Assembly: GCA_014655195.1 (NCBI GenBank) | Contig: BNBH01000001.1 | Location: forward strand, 186,001-250,000 | DNA from: Streptomyces cellulosae | Lineage (GTDB): Bacteria > Actinomycetota > Actinomycetes > Streptomycetales > Streptomycetaceae | Reading direction: 5' to 3' | Length of the DNA: 64,000 nucleotides | Shown here: positions 1 through 8,246 of the stretch, in pieces | Layout of the letters: each line of letters begins with the position of its first letter | Position numbering within the stretch: position 1 is the stretch's first letter | Notes under the pieces: generated by a model | Databases searched by the model: none | Seen by the model: only the letters and a program-made list of their open reading frames with translations | What the model was told of the DNA's origin: nothing | Translations under genes and position numbers: made by a program

Positions 1-2734
1 GGTCGACGTAGTGGGCGTTGTAGGCGTGGCCGGAGGCTCCCGTGAGGTTGATCCAGCGGGACTTGTCGAGGTCGTCGAGGTTGACGACCATCCGCATGGA
101 CGGCACCCACACCACGCCGTAGCCGCCGGAGGCGTTCCAGCCGGTGGCGTTGACGGTGGCCTCGCCGCCGCCGAGCTTCCACGGGCCCCGGTTGAGCACG
201 TACTTCACGAAGCCCGGGCCGTCGCTGCCGAGCGTCTGGTTGTCCAGGAACAGGCGGTGCAGGCGGCCCCAGTTCCAGGTGTCGATGTCCTTGCCGAGCT
301 TGGCGGTCAGCTCCCAACGGGCGTCGATCATGGCCCGCTTGAACAGCTCGTCACGGTTCTCCGCGCCCGGCCGGGTGCCGCGCTTCGGCGTCGTCCACCA
401 CTCACTGTCCTCGTCGGCCATCAGCCGGCGGACCACCTCGAACCAGCGGTCGCCGCCGTCCGGCTGCGCCTGGCTCGCGGAGCGCTGGCCGCACTCGCGG
501 ACCTTGCCCGCCTCGTCGGCCGGGCCGGTGGTGTTGACCGGCTCGACCCACAGGCACTGGCCCTTGACCCGCAGCTCCTTGGGCAGCTTGTGACCGAGGG
601 ACAGCTTGAGGATGTTGCGCCAGACGGAGTTGAAGTACGCGGCGGCCGCCGAGTCGGCGTCCTGGGTGTAGTCCCAGCCCTCCAGCAGCTTCTGCGCCTC
701 GCGGACGTGCTCGTCACCGACGTCGATCTTGAGCAGTTCGGGCACCAGCAGCTTGGCGATGGAGCTGGAGTTGTCCAGCTGCATCTGCCGCATGTCGTCC
801 GTGGAGATCTTCCCGCCGTCCTTGATCTTCGACTGGATCAGGTCGTTGATCCGCTGGCTGCGGGCGCCGTAGCCCCAGTCGGTGGTCAGCGTGTACGGGT
901 AGTCCTCGTCGACGACGGCCTGGTTGGCGGTGACGATGTAGCCGCGCTCCGGGTCGAACTCGTAGGGCAGTTCGTCCTGGTCGACCCAGCCGGTCCACTC
1001 GTAGTCCGGGTCCCAGCCGGGGGCGGGGACGGAACCGTCGTGCTTCTCCGCGCGGGTCGGGATCTTCCCGGGCAGGGTGTAGCCGATGTGGCCCTCGGTG
1101 TCCGCGTAGACGAGGTTCTGCGAGGGCACCTCGAACAGCTCGGAGGCCTCCCGGAAGTCGTCCCAGTCCTTGGCCCGGTTGATCGCGAAGACGGCGTCCA
1201 TGGTGCGGCCGGGGTCCAGGGCGGTCCAGCGCAGCGCCACGGCGTAGCCGTCGCCCCGGTCGGGGGCGGCGCTGTCGACGGCGGCCTTCTTGCCGGTCTT
1301 CACCAGCTCGTCCGAACGGTCCGACAACAGCGGGCCGTTGTTGGTCTCACGGATCACGATCTTCCGCGAGGCGCCGCCGGCGACCTTGATGGTCTCCTCG
1401 CGCGTCTCGAACGGCACCACCTTGTCGCCGTACTGGTAGCCGTCGCCGGTGATCTTCTCCAGGTACAGGTCGGTGACGTCGACGCCGGAGTTGGTCAGGC
1501 CCCAGGCGATGTCCTGGTTGTGGCCGATTATCACGCCGGGCATGCCGGCGAAGGTGTAACCCGTGACGTCGTAGCGGCACTTGTCGGAGACGCTGCGGCA
1601 GTGCAGGCCCATCTGGTACCAGACGGACGGCAGCGAGGCCGACAGGTGCGGGTCGTTGGCGAGCAGCGGCTGGCCGGAGACGGTGTGGTCGCCGGAGACG
1701 ACCCAGGAGTTGGAGCCGATGCCGTCGCCGTTGACGCCGACGGCGGTGGGGAGGTCCTCCAGCACCTGCTGCAGGCCGGTGAGCTGACTCTCGAAGCCGG
1801 CCGCGTCGCCCTCCGCGCCGGTGCCCGTGCCGCCTTCGGCGCCACCGCTCCCCGTACCGCCGCCGAGCTCCGAACCGGCGCCCTCGCCCGATCCGGACTG
1901 GTCGCCGCTGCCGTCACCCTCGCCGTCGCCCGAGCCGCCCGCGGCCTCGAACGTGCCGCTGCCCTCGTCGTAGCCGCCCTCCTGCACGATCGGCTTGTTC
2001 CGGCCGTACGGGTACGACGGGTACAGGTCGGCGATCTGCTTCGGGCCCAGGCGGCTGGTCAGCAGCGCCCGGTCGATCTCGTCCTGCATGTTGCCGCGCA
2101 GGTCCCAGGCCATCGCCTTCAGCCAGGCCACGGAGTCGACCGGGGTCCACTCGCCCGGCGCGTAGTCGTTCTCGAAGCCCAGCGCCGCGTACTCGAGGGA
2201 GATGTCCTTGCCGTCCTTGCCCTCGAGGTAGGCGTTGACGCCCTTGGAGTACGCCTGGAGGTACTTCTTCGTGGCGGGGGAGAGCTTCTCCTCGTACTCC
2301 TGCTTCGCGATGCGGTCCCAGCCGAGGGTGCGCAGGAACGCGTCGTTGTCGACCTGGCCCGCGCCGAACATCTCCGAGAGCCGGCCGGACGTCATGTGCC
2401 GGCGCACGTCCATCTCGTAGAACCGGTCCTGCGCCTGGACGTAGCCCTGCGCCATGAACAGGTCCTCGTCGGAGGAGGCGTAGATCTGCGGAATGCCGTA
2501 GCCGTCGCGTCTGACGTCGACGGGCCCGGACAGTCCCTCGAGGGTGATCGACCCCGTGGTCTGCGGGAAGGAGGCGCGCACGGTACTGACGGACCAGTAC
2601 GCCCCGTAGGCGACGCCTCCGATCAGGGCCAGCACCAGGACGAGCACGATGAGGCGGCCCTTGCGCCCCTTCTTCCTGCCGGACGTGCCGGCGGCCTGCT
2701 GACCCGTGGAGGCGGCGGTGGTGTCGGTGGGCAT
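1..2734 (-). CDS. Penicillin acylase family protein (incomplete at window edge)
   Basis: N-terminal nucleophile hydrolase of the penicillin/acyl-homoserine-lactone acylase family, which cleaves amide bonds outside the membrane after self-processing into alpha and beta chains. The ATG at 2734 is followed by a basic N-terminus and one membrane segment (about residues 27-50), so it is exported or membrane-anchored. The alpha part contains DGYGIPQIYA and QGYVQAQDR. A Gly/Ser/Glu-rich linker (about residues 262-310) precedes GIGSNSW; the first Ser of that motif, residue 341, is the expected new N-terminal nucleophile of the beta chain. Downstream motifs (LANDPHL, GHNQDIAWGLTN) are typical. 911 codons are present and the stop lies beyond position 1. 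The substrate cannot be inferred. The long open frame on the other strand here is a shadow. Confidence 0.93.
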   Translation of the reverse strand, partial: MPTDTTAASTGQQAAGTSGRKKGRKGRLIVLVLVLALIGGVAYGAYWSVSTVRASFPQTTGSITLEGLSGPVDVRRDGYGIPQIYASSDEDLFMAQGYVQAQDRFYEMDVRRHMTSGRLSEMFGAGQVDNDAFLRTLGWDRIAKQEYEEKLSPATKKYLQAYSKGVNAYLEGKDGKDISLEYAALGFENDYAPGEWTPVDSVAWLKAMAWDLRGNMQDEIDRALLTSRLGPKQIADLYPSYPYGRNKPIVQEGGYDEGSGTFEAAGGSGDGEGDGSGDQSGSGEGAGSELGGGTGSGGAEGGTGTGAEGDAAGFESQLTGLQQVLEDLPTAVGVNGDGIGSNSWVVSGDHTVSGQPLLANDPHLSASLPSVWYQMGLHCRSVSDKCRYDVTGYTFAGMPGVIIGHNQDIAWGLTNSGVDVTDLYLEKITGDGYQYGDKVVPFETREETIKVAGGASRKIVIRETNNGPLLSDRSDELVKTGKKAAVDSAAPDRGDGYAVALRWTALDPGRTMDAVFAINRAKDWDDFREASELFEVPSQNLVYADTEGHIGYTLPGKIPTRAEKHDGSVPAPGWDPDYEWTGWVDQDELPYEFDPERGYIVTANQAVVDEDYPYTLTTDWGYGARSQRINDLIQSKIKDGGKISTDDMRQMQLDNSSSIAKLLVPELLKIDVGDEHVREAQKLLEGWDYTQDADSAAAAYFNSVWRNILKLSLGHKLPKELRVKGQCLWVEPVNTTGPADEAGKVRECGQRSASQAQPDGGDRWFEVVRRLMADEDSEWWTTPKRGTRPGAENRDELFKRAMIDARWELTAKLGKDIDTWNWGRLHRLFLDNQTLGSDGPGFVKYVLNRGPWKLGGGEATVNATGWNASGGYGVVWVPSMRMVVNLDDLDKSRWINLTGASGHAYNAHYVD

Positions 2735-3023
2735 CGCTGTCCTTGCTGTCCTAACGCGAGCGGCAGGTCGGGCTGTGCTTTTAACTGAGCGCTGGAGCAA
2801 CGATAGGCGCAGGGCTCCGCGCCCCTTGACGCGGAGTGGGGAACCAGCCCGGACGGGCGTTCGATCTTGCCGCCTTTCGCGTCAAGAACGCGTCAAGAGT
2901 TAGGTAAGGTAACGAAGTAGTTCGCCGTGACAATCGAAGCGGTTCGCCCGGAAAGCGGGCGCATCGCCCGCGACGGACGCGCGCTCCCTCTCGGGTGCGC
3001 CTGGGCCGGGGAAGGGAACGCCG
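2735..3023. promoter_or_regulatory. Divergent intergenic region with tandem 11-bp direct repeats
   Basis: About 290 bp between the divergent acylase and antiporter genes. Two adjacent 11-bp copies, CGCGTCAAGAA (2878-2888) and CGCGTCAAGAG (2889-2899), lie just before TAGGTAAGGT (2901-2910). TAAGGT is a fair -10 for the antiporter, 17 bp after TCAAGA. I looked for a c-di-AMP (ydaO) riboswitch and could not make its conserved core. Confidence 0.4.
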
Positions 3024-4538
3024 CTGACTGTCCACCACCTCAACCAGCTCCTGCTCGTCTGCTCGCTCGTCCTGCTCGTCGCCGTGGCGGCGGTGCGGAT
3101 CTCCTCGCGCAGCGGGCTCCCCAGCCTGCTCGTCTATCTGGGCATCGGCATCGCCATGGGCCAGGACGGCATCGGCGACATCCAGTTCGACAACGCCGAG
3201 TTGACCCAGGTCATCGGGTACGCGGCCCTGGTCGTGATCCTCGCCGAGGGCGGTCTGGGCACGAAGTGGACCGAAATCAAACCGGTGCTGCCCTCGGCCG
3301 CCGCGCTGGCGCTCGTGGGCGTCGCGGTGAGCGTCGGCGTGACGGCCACGGCGGCGCATCTGCTGATCGGCCTGGAGTGGCGGGCGGCACTGATCATCGG
3401 CGCGGTCGTCTCCTCCACGGACGCGGCGGCCGTCTTCTCGGTGCTGCGGAAGGTGCCGCTGCCCGCGCGGGTGCGGGGCACCCTGGAGGCGGAGTCCGGC
3501 TTCAACGACGCCCCCGTCGTGATCCTCGTGGTGGCCTTCTCCACGGCCGGTCCGGTCGAGCACTGGTACGTGCTGATCGGCGAGATACTCCTGGAGCTGG
3601 CGATCGGCGCCGCCATCGGCATCGCCGTCGGCTGGCTCGGCGCCTGGGGTCTGCGGCGCGTGGCGCTGCCCGCCTCCGGCCTCTACCCGATCGCCGTCAT
3701 GGCCATCGCGGTCGCCGCCTACGCGGCCGGCGCGCTCGCCCACGGCAGCGGCTTCCTCGCCGTGTACCTCGCCTCGATGCTGCTCGGCAACGCCAAGCTG
3801 CCGCACTGGCCCGCCACCCGCGGCTTCGCCGAGGGGCTCGGCTGGCTCGCCCAGATCGGCATGTTCGTGCTGCTCGGACTGCTGGTCACCCCGCACGAAC
3901 TGGGCGACGACATCGTGCCCGCGCTGATCGTCGGGCTGGTGCTGACCATGGTGGCCCGCCCGCTGAGCGTGGTGGTGTGCCTGGTGCCGTTCCGGGTGCC
4001 CTGGCAGGAGCAGACCCTGATGTCCTGGGCGGGCCTCCGCGGCGCGGTGCCCATCATCCTGGCGACCATCCCGATGGTGCAGGGCGTCGAGGGCAGCGAG
4101 CGCATCTTCAACATCGTCTTCCTGCTGGTCGTCGTCTACACCCTGGTGCAGGGCCCGACGCTGCCCGGGCTGGCCCGGCTGCTGCGGCTCGGCGACTCCG
4201 GCGCCGCCGACCTGGGAGTCGAGTCGGCGCCCCTGGAGCGGCTGCGCGGCCACCTGCTGTCGGTCACCGTTCCCGAGGGGTCGCGGATGCACGGCGTCGA
4301 GGTCGGCGAGCTGCGGCTGCCCGCCGGGTCCGCCGTCACCCTCGTCGTGCGGGACGGGACCTCCTTCGTGCCGGCGCCGGAGACGATGCTGCGGCGCGGG
4401 GACGAGCTCCTCGTCGTCGCCACCGACCCGGTACGGGACGCGGCGGAGCGCAGGCTGCGCGCGGTCGCCCGGGGCGGCAAGCTCGCCGGCTGGCTGGGCA
4501 ACGGCCGCGACACCGAGGGATCGCAGGCCGGACGGTGA
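3024..4538 (+). CDS. CPA1-type cation/proton antiporter with C-terminal RCK_C domain
   Basis: Membrane antiporter exchanging K+ or Na+ for protons. About 12 hydrophobic helices fill residues 1-390; conserved motifs include GLPSLLVYLGIGI, VVSSTDAAAVFSVLR and the ESGFNDAPVV segment, which carries the acidic ion-binding residue. Residues about 402-485 look like a TrkA_C/RCK_C ligand-binding domain (VPEGSRMHGVEVGEL, RGDELLVVATD), as in KhtTU/CpaA-like K+/H+ antiporters, some of which respond to c-di-AMP. The start is uncertain. The frame gives TVHHLNQLLLV directly after a CTG at 3024 that has GAAGGGAA 6 bp upstream; a GTG at 3084 would remove most of the first helix. Predicted length 504 aa from the CTG. 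Confidence 0.88.
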   Translation: MTVHHLNQLLLVCSLVLLVAVAAVRISSRSGLPSLLVYLGIGIAMGQDGIGDIQFDNAELTQVIGYAALVVILAEGGLGTKWTEIKPVLPSAAALALVGVAVSVGVTATAAHLLIGLEWRAALIIGAVVSSTDAAAVFSVLRKVPLPARVRGTLEAESGFNDAPVVILVVAFSTAGPVEHWYVLIGEILLELAIGAAIGIAVGWLGAWGLRRVALPASGLYPIAVMAIAVAAYAAGALAHGSGFLAVYLASMLLGNAKLPHWPATRGFAEGLGWLAQIGMFVLLGLLVTPHELGDDIVPALIVGLVLTMVARPLSVVVCLVPFRVPWQEQTLMSWAGLRGAVPIILATIPMVQGVEGSERIFNIVFLLVVVYTLVQGPTLPGLARLLRLGDSGAADLGVESAPLERLRGHLLSVTVPEGSRMHGVEVGELRLPAGSAVTLVVRDGTSFVPAPETMLRRGDELLVVATDPVRDAAERRLRAVARGGKLAGWLGNGRDTEGSQAGR

Positions 4539-4762
4539 GAGGGTGCTCACTTTCACAGGTGTGCACGCCGTTACCCCCTGTATCATGAAGCGACCCCAGA
4601 TCGAACCAACTCTGCCTGACGCAGAGCTGGCGCGACCGTATGGCGGCCGGGCGCCCTGAGCTGTGGCGCCGGTATCTACCGCAGTCAGCGCAAGAGGACA
4701 GCTCTCGGCGTGCCCGCGCGACCTCGCGCGGGGCGCTACCAGGTGGCGGAAAGGCACGGGCC

Positions 4763-6055
4763 GTGGCATCCACGGTCACCACGTCGAAGGACTCGGCGGC
4801 CACGTCCCGACCGGGATACGGCCGCCTGCTGCGCACCCGCGGCGCGTGGACGTTCCTGCTCCCCGGCTTCGCGGCACGCCAGCCGTTCGCGATGCTCACC
4901 CTCTCCATCGTGCTGCTCGTCCAGCACACCACCGGCTCCTACGGCGCGGCCGGCGCCGTCGCGGCCGTCACCGGCGTCTCCATGGCGCTGTTCGCCCCGT
5001 ACACCGGCCGGCTCGCCGACCGGCACGGCCAGCGGGCCGTGCTGGTGCCGGGCGTGCTGGTGCACGCGGCGGCCGGTCTCGCCCTCACCGCCCTCGCGCT
5101 GAACGGCGCGCCCCTGTGGGCGCTGTTCGCCGCGGCCGTCCCCACCGGCGCCTCCGTGCCGCAGGTCGGGCCGATGGTCCGCGCCCGCTGGGGCGTCCGC
5201 CTCAAGGGCTCCCCGCTGATGGCGACCGCCGCGGCCTTCGAGTCCGTCACCGACGAGTTCACCTTCGTCGTCGGCCCGCTGCTCGCCACCGCCCTGTGCA
5301 CCACGGTCGACCCGTCCGCGGGACTGATCACCGAGGCCGCGCTCACCCTGGTCGGCGGTCTGCTGTTCGCCGCCCAGAAGGGCACCCAGCCGCCGGTCGC
5401 CGTGTCCGCCGACGGCCACACGCGCGTACGGCACGCCTCCGCGCTGCGCGTGCCCGGCGTGCGCGTGCTGATCGTGACCTTCCTGGGCATCGGCTCCGTC
5501 TTCGGCGGCATGCAGGTCTCCCTGGCCGCGTTCACCGAGTCCATCGGCGAACCCGGCCTCAACGGCGTCCTCTACGGCGTCTTCGCCGCCGGCAACATGC
5601 TCGCGGGCCTCGCCTGCGGCGCGATCGCCTGGAAGGTCGCCCCGCGACGCCGGCTGATCGTCGCCTACGCCGCCCTCGCGCTGGCCGCGTCCGCCCTGTG
5701 GACGGCCGACTCGGCGCTGCTGCTGGGCGCGCTCGGCCTGCTGGTCGGCATGTGCATCGCCCCGGCCCTGATCACCGGCTACACGCTCGTGGAGAGCCTG
5801 GTCCCGGCGGGCGCCCGCACCGAGGCGTTCACCTGGCTGACCGGCGCCGTCGCGCTGGGCCAGGCCGCCGCCGTCACCGTCGCCGGACAGTTCGAGGACC
5901 GGCTGTGGGACGACGCCGGCTTCCTGGTGCCGATGGGCGGCACGCTGCTCGCCCTGGCGACCCTGCTGGCGCTGCGCTCGCGGCTCGCGGGTGCTCCGCG
6001 CGGGCGTACCGTCGCACGTGGCATCGGTCACCGCGAGCCCGTCGCAGTGGACTAG
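4763..6055 (+). CDS. MFS transporter
   Basis: Major facilitator superfamily permease of 430 aa with about 12 membrane helices. The loop motif GRLADRHGQRAVLVPG between helices 2 and 3 is the MFS signature. The sequence resembles the small actinobacterial YbfB/AraJ-like exporters; the substrate is unknown. I chose the GTG at 4763, preceded by GGAAAGG at good spacing; the frame is open further upstream (to 4640), but that extension is Arg/Ser-rich and unlike a transporter N-terminus. It lies about 220 bp after the antiporter and is probably transcribed separately. Confidence 0.85.
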   Translation: MASTVTTSKDSAATSRPGYGRLLRTRGAWTFLLPGFAARQPFAMLTLSIVLLVQHTTGSYGAAGAVAAVTGVSMALFAPYTGRLADRHGQRAVLVPGVLVHAAAGLALTALALNGAPLWALFAAAVPTGASVPQVGPMVRARWGVRLKGSPLMATAAAFESVTDEFTFVVGPLLATALCTTVDPSAGLITEAALTLVGGLLFAAQKGTQPPVAVSADGHTRVRHASALRVPGVRVLIVTFLGIGSVFGGMQVSLAAFTESIGEPGLNGVLYGVFAAGNMLAGLACGAIAWKVAPRRRLIVAYAALALAASALWTADSALLLGALGLLVGMCIAPALITGYTLVESLVPAGARTEAFTWLTGAVALGQAAAVTVAGQFEDRLWDDAGFLVPMGGTLLALATLLALRSRLAGAPRGRTVARGIGHREPVAVD

Positions 6056-6085
6056 GCCCACGGAATGCGTCACTATGGACCGTCG

Positions 6086-6112
6086 TTAGCACTCATTGAG
6101 TGAGAGTGCCAG
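6086..6112. promoter_or_regulatory. CIRCE element (HrcA operator) overlapping the fmdB leader
   Basis: TTAGCACTC-N9-GAGTGCCAG. The left arm matches the CIRCE consensus TTAGCACTC exactly; the right arm matches GAGTGCTAA at 7 of 9 positions, the two changes still allowing wobble pairing. Spacer length is the canonical 9. The right arm runs directly into the AGGAGG ribosome binding site at 6111-6116, so HrcA bound here would block expression of the FmdB gene, and the folded RNA arm could also cover the ribosome site. Confidence 0.85.
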
Positions 6113-6122
6113 GAGGAAGACA

Positions 6123-6440
6123 GTGCCGACCTACCAGTACCAGTGCACCGAGTGCGGCGAGGGCCTCGAGGCGGTGCAGAAGTTCACCGACGACGCCCTG
6201 ACCGAGTGCCCCAGCTGCCAGGGCCGCCTGAAGAAGGTGTTCTCCGCGGTCGGCATCGTCTTCAAGGGTTCCGGTTTCTACCGCAACGACAGTCGCGGCT
6301 CCTCGTCGAGCTCCTCGCCGGCGTCGTCGAAGTCCTCCGGATCCTCGTCGTCGAGCTCCTCGTCGTCGGACTCCGGTGCCGGCTCGTCCTCGTCCTCGTC
6401 CGGCTCCTCCGGCAGCTCGACGAGCACGACGGCGGCATGA
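6123..6440 (+). CDS. FmdB family zinc-ribbon protein with serine-rich tail
   Basis: 105 aa. Residues 1-56 form the FmdB/CxxC zinc ribbon (MPTYQYQCTECG, then ECPSCQG) with two CxxC pairs expected to bind zinc; the family role is unclear and a regulatory function has been proposed. Residues about 59-105 are almost only Ser, with Gly, Ala, Asp and Thr, a low-complexity tail. The GTG start at 6123 has a perfect AGGAGG 6 bp upstream. A CIRCE inverted repeat sits in the leader, so the gene is likely heat-inducible through HrcA, like groES/groEL. Confidence 0.92.
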   Translation: MPTYQYQCTECGEGLEAVQKFTDDALTECPSCQGRLKKVFSAVGIVFKGSGFYRNDSRGSSSSSSPASSKSSGSSSSSSSSSDSGAGSSSSSSGSSGSSTSTTAA

Positions 6441-6579
6441 CCGCCTGCCGTTTCGCGCTTCGCAGGGCCCTGTCGTCTCTGACGGCGGGGTCCTCGGCGT
6501 TTCCGGGGTCCTGGGGACGGTTCGGGGACGGCTGACGGGGTTCTCTCCCGGTCGTTCCGGGTGCCGTTAGGGTCGGGCC

Positions 6580-7422
6580 ATGGCGAACATGGCGAACGCC
6601 GAGATCGGCGTGATCGGCGGATCCGGCTTCTACTCCTTCCTCGACGACGTGACCGAGGTCCAGGTCGACACCCCCTACGGGGCGCCCAGCGACTCCCTCT
6701 TCCTCGGCGAGGTGGCCGGCCGGCGGGTCGCCTTCCTGCCCCGGCACGGACGCGGCCACCATCTGCCTCCGCACCGCATCAACTACCGCGCCAACCTGTG
6801 GGCGCTGCGGTCGGTCGGCGTGCGCCAGGTGCTCGGCCCGTGCGCGGTGGGCGGCCTGCGCCCCGAGTACGGCCCGGGCACGCTCCTGGTGCCGGACCAG
6901 CTCGTGGACCGCACCAAGTCCCGGGTCAACACCTACTTCGACGGGCTGCCGCTGCCCGACGGCACCGTGCCGAACGTCGTCCATGTGTCGCTGGCCGACC
7001 CCTACTGCCCCACCGGGCGGGCGTCCGCGCTGAAGGCGGCACGCGGCCGGGACTGGGAGGCGGTGGACGGCGGCACGCTGGTCGTCGTCGAGGGCCCGCG
7101 CTTCTCGACCCGCGCCGAGTCGCTGTGGCATCAGGCGCAGGGCTGGTCGGTGGTGGGCATGACCGGGCACCCGGAGGCGGCGCTCGCCCGTGAGCTGGAG
7201 CTCTGCTACACGTCGCTGACGCTGGTCACGGACCTGGACGCGGGCGCCGAGACGGGCGAGGGCGTCTCCCACGACGAGGTGCTGCGGGTGTTCGCGGCCA
7301 ACGTGGACCGGCTGCGGGGGGTGCTGTTCGACGCGGTGGCGGCGCTGCCGTCGACGGAGGAGCGGGACTGTCTGTGCGCGTCGGCGCTCGGGGGGATGGA
7401 TCCGGGGTTCGTGCTGCCGTAG
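6580..7422 (+). CDS. mtnP: S-methyl-5'-thioadenosine phosphorylase
   Basis: Purine nucleoside phosphorylase family enzyme of 280 aa that phosphorolyses methylthioadenosine to adenine and 5-methylthioribose-1-phosphate, for methionine and purine salvage after polyamine or SAM use. Visible motifs are IGVIGGSGFYSFLDDV (phosphate loop), RHGRGHHLPPHRINYRANLWALRS, EGPRFSTRAES and GMTGHPEAALARELELCY, all typical of MTAP/MTIP. Paralogous methylthioinosine phosphorylase activity cannot be excluded from sequence. Two ATGs (6580 and 6589) are possible starts. Confidence 0.92.
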   Translation: MANMANAEIGVIGGSGFYSFLDDVTEVQVDTPYGAPSDSLFLGEVAGRRVAFLPRHGRGHHLPPHRINYRANLWALRSVGVRQVLGPCAVGGLRPEYGPGTLLVPDQLVDRTKSRVNTYFDGLPLPDGTVPNVVHVSLADPYCPTGRASALKAARGRDWEAVDGGTLVVVEGPRFSTRAESLWHQAQGWSVVGMTGHPEAALARELELCYTSLTLVTDLDAGAETGEGVSHDEVLRVFAANVDRLRGVLFDAVAALPSTEERDCLCASALGGMDPGFVLP

Positions 7423-7596
7423 GCGGGGCGGCCCACCCGGGGGCGGAGGCGGCGGGCCGGCAGGCTGCGCGGAGGCGCTCGTTCGGGTGGGGCGGTTTTC
7501 CACAACCGAGGATGTGTTCACAGCCTCCGGCGGGATTCCGTCGGGGGCTTCATCGTGGGGTCCGCAAGCCGTTCCCGCGCCCCAGGTGGTGGTCCC

Positions 7597-8193
7597 GTGT
7601 CCATGTCGTCCATGTCGTCCGCGCCCTCCGCGTACCGCCGTTCCCCGTTCCCGCGTCCGCACGGCGCCGATGTGCCGCCGCCGTGCGAGGTGCCGCGGTT
7701 CGACCCGGTGCGGGTGCGCGGTGCGCTGCCGCTCGCGGGCCGGCTGGCGCGGCACCGGAGGCGGGCGGTGGCGGCCGGTCTCGCGGTGACCGCGGCGGCG
7801 CTGGTCGCGGCGGGCCCGAGGGACACCGACCGGTCGCGCGGACATCCCGAGCCGGCCAGGGCGGCGGCCGGGACTCCCGTGGCGTCCGGCGGCGACGACC
7901 GTCCGGTACGGCAGCGGCGCGCGGGCACGACGGTCACCGCGCCGGTGCGGATCGCCGACGCGGCCACGGTCCGGCTGCTGCGGCCCGGCGACCGGGTGGA
8001 CGTGATCGCGGCCGGGGAAACGGTGTCCGGCGGTGAGGCGCGCGTGGTCGCGCGCGGAGCACGGGTCACGGAGGTGCCGGAGCCTGCGGACGGCGACGGG
8101 GGTGCGCTGGTCGTCCTGTCGGTGCCGCGCGACACGGCGGCCGAGCTGGCGGGCGCGAGCGCCACGGCACGGCTGGCGGTGACACTGTGGTGA
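7597..8193 (+). CDS. SAF/CpaB-like membrane protein (Flp pilus assembly RcpC/CpaB family)
   Basis: 198 aa. After a basic, proline-rich N-terminus there is one membrane helix (about residues 50-68), then a SAF-like beta domain (AGTTVTAPVRIADAATVRLLRPGDRVDVIAA) and a short C-terminal domain, the layout of RcpC/CpaB. CpaB proteins work in the periplasm with Flp/Tad pili, but no tad genes are in this window, so this is an orphan copy of unknown role. The GTG at 7597 was chosen because it follows AGGTGGTGG; the frame continues upstream to 7555. In-frame ATGs follow closely, so the exact start may differ by a few codons. Confidence 0.72.
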   Translation: MSMSSMSSAPSAYRRSPFPRPHGADVPPPCEVPRFDPVRVRGALPLAGRLARHRRRAVAAGLAVTAAALVAAGPRDTDRSRGHPEPARAAAGTPVASGGDDRPVRQRRAGTTVTAPVRIADAATVRLLRPGDRVDVIAAGETVSGGEARVVARGARVTEVPEPADGDGGALVVLSVPRDTAAELAGASATARLAVTLW

Positions 8194-8246
8194 CCCGCGC
8201 GGCGCCGGGCGCCCCGACCGGCCGACGGTCGTTTCCGCCCGCGCCC

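Noticed and set aside
11..2788. Very long plus-strand open frame opposite the penicillin acylase
   Set aside because: It is the antisense shadow of the minus-strand gene in GC-rich DNA; its predicted protein is Val/Arg/Gly/Leu-rich without any domain.
2735..3023. c-di-AMP (ydaO-type) riboswitch before the K+/H+ antiporter
   Set aside because: Expected from the biology of such antiporters, but I could not match the conserved ydaO core sequence.
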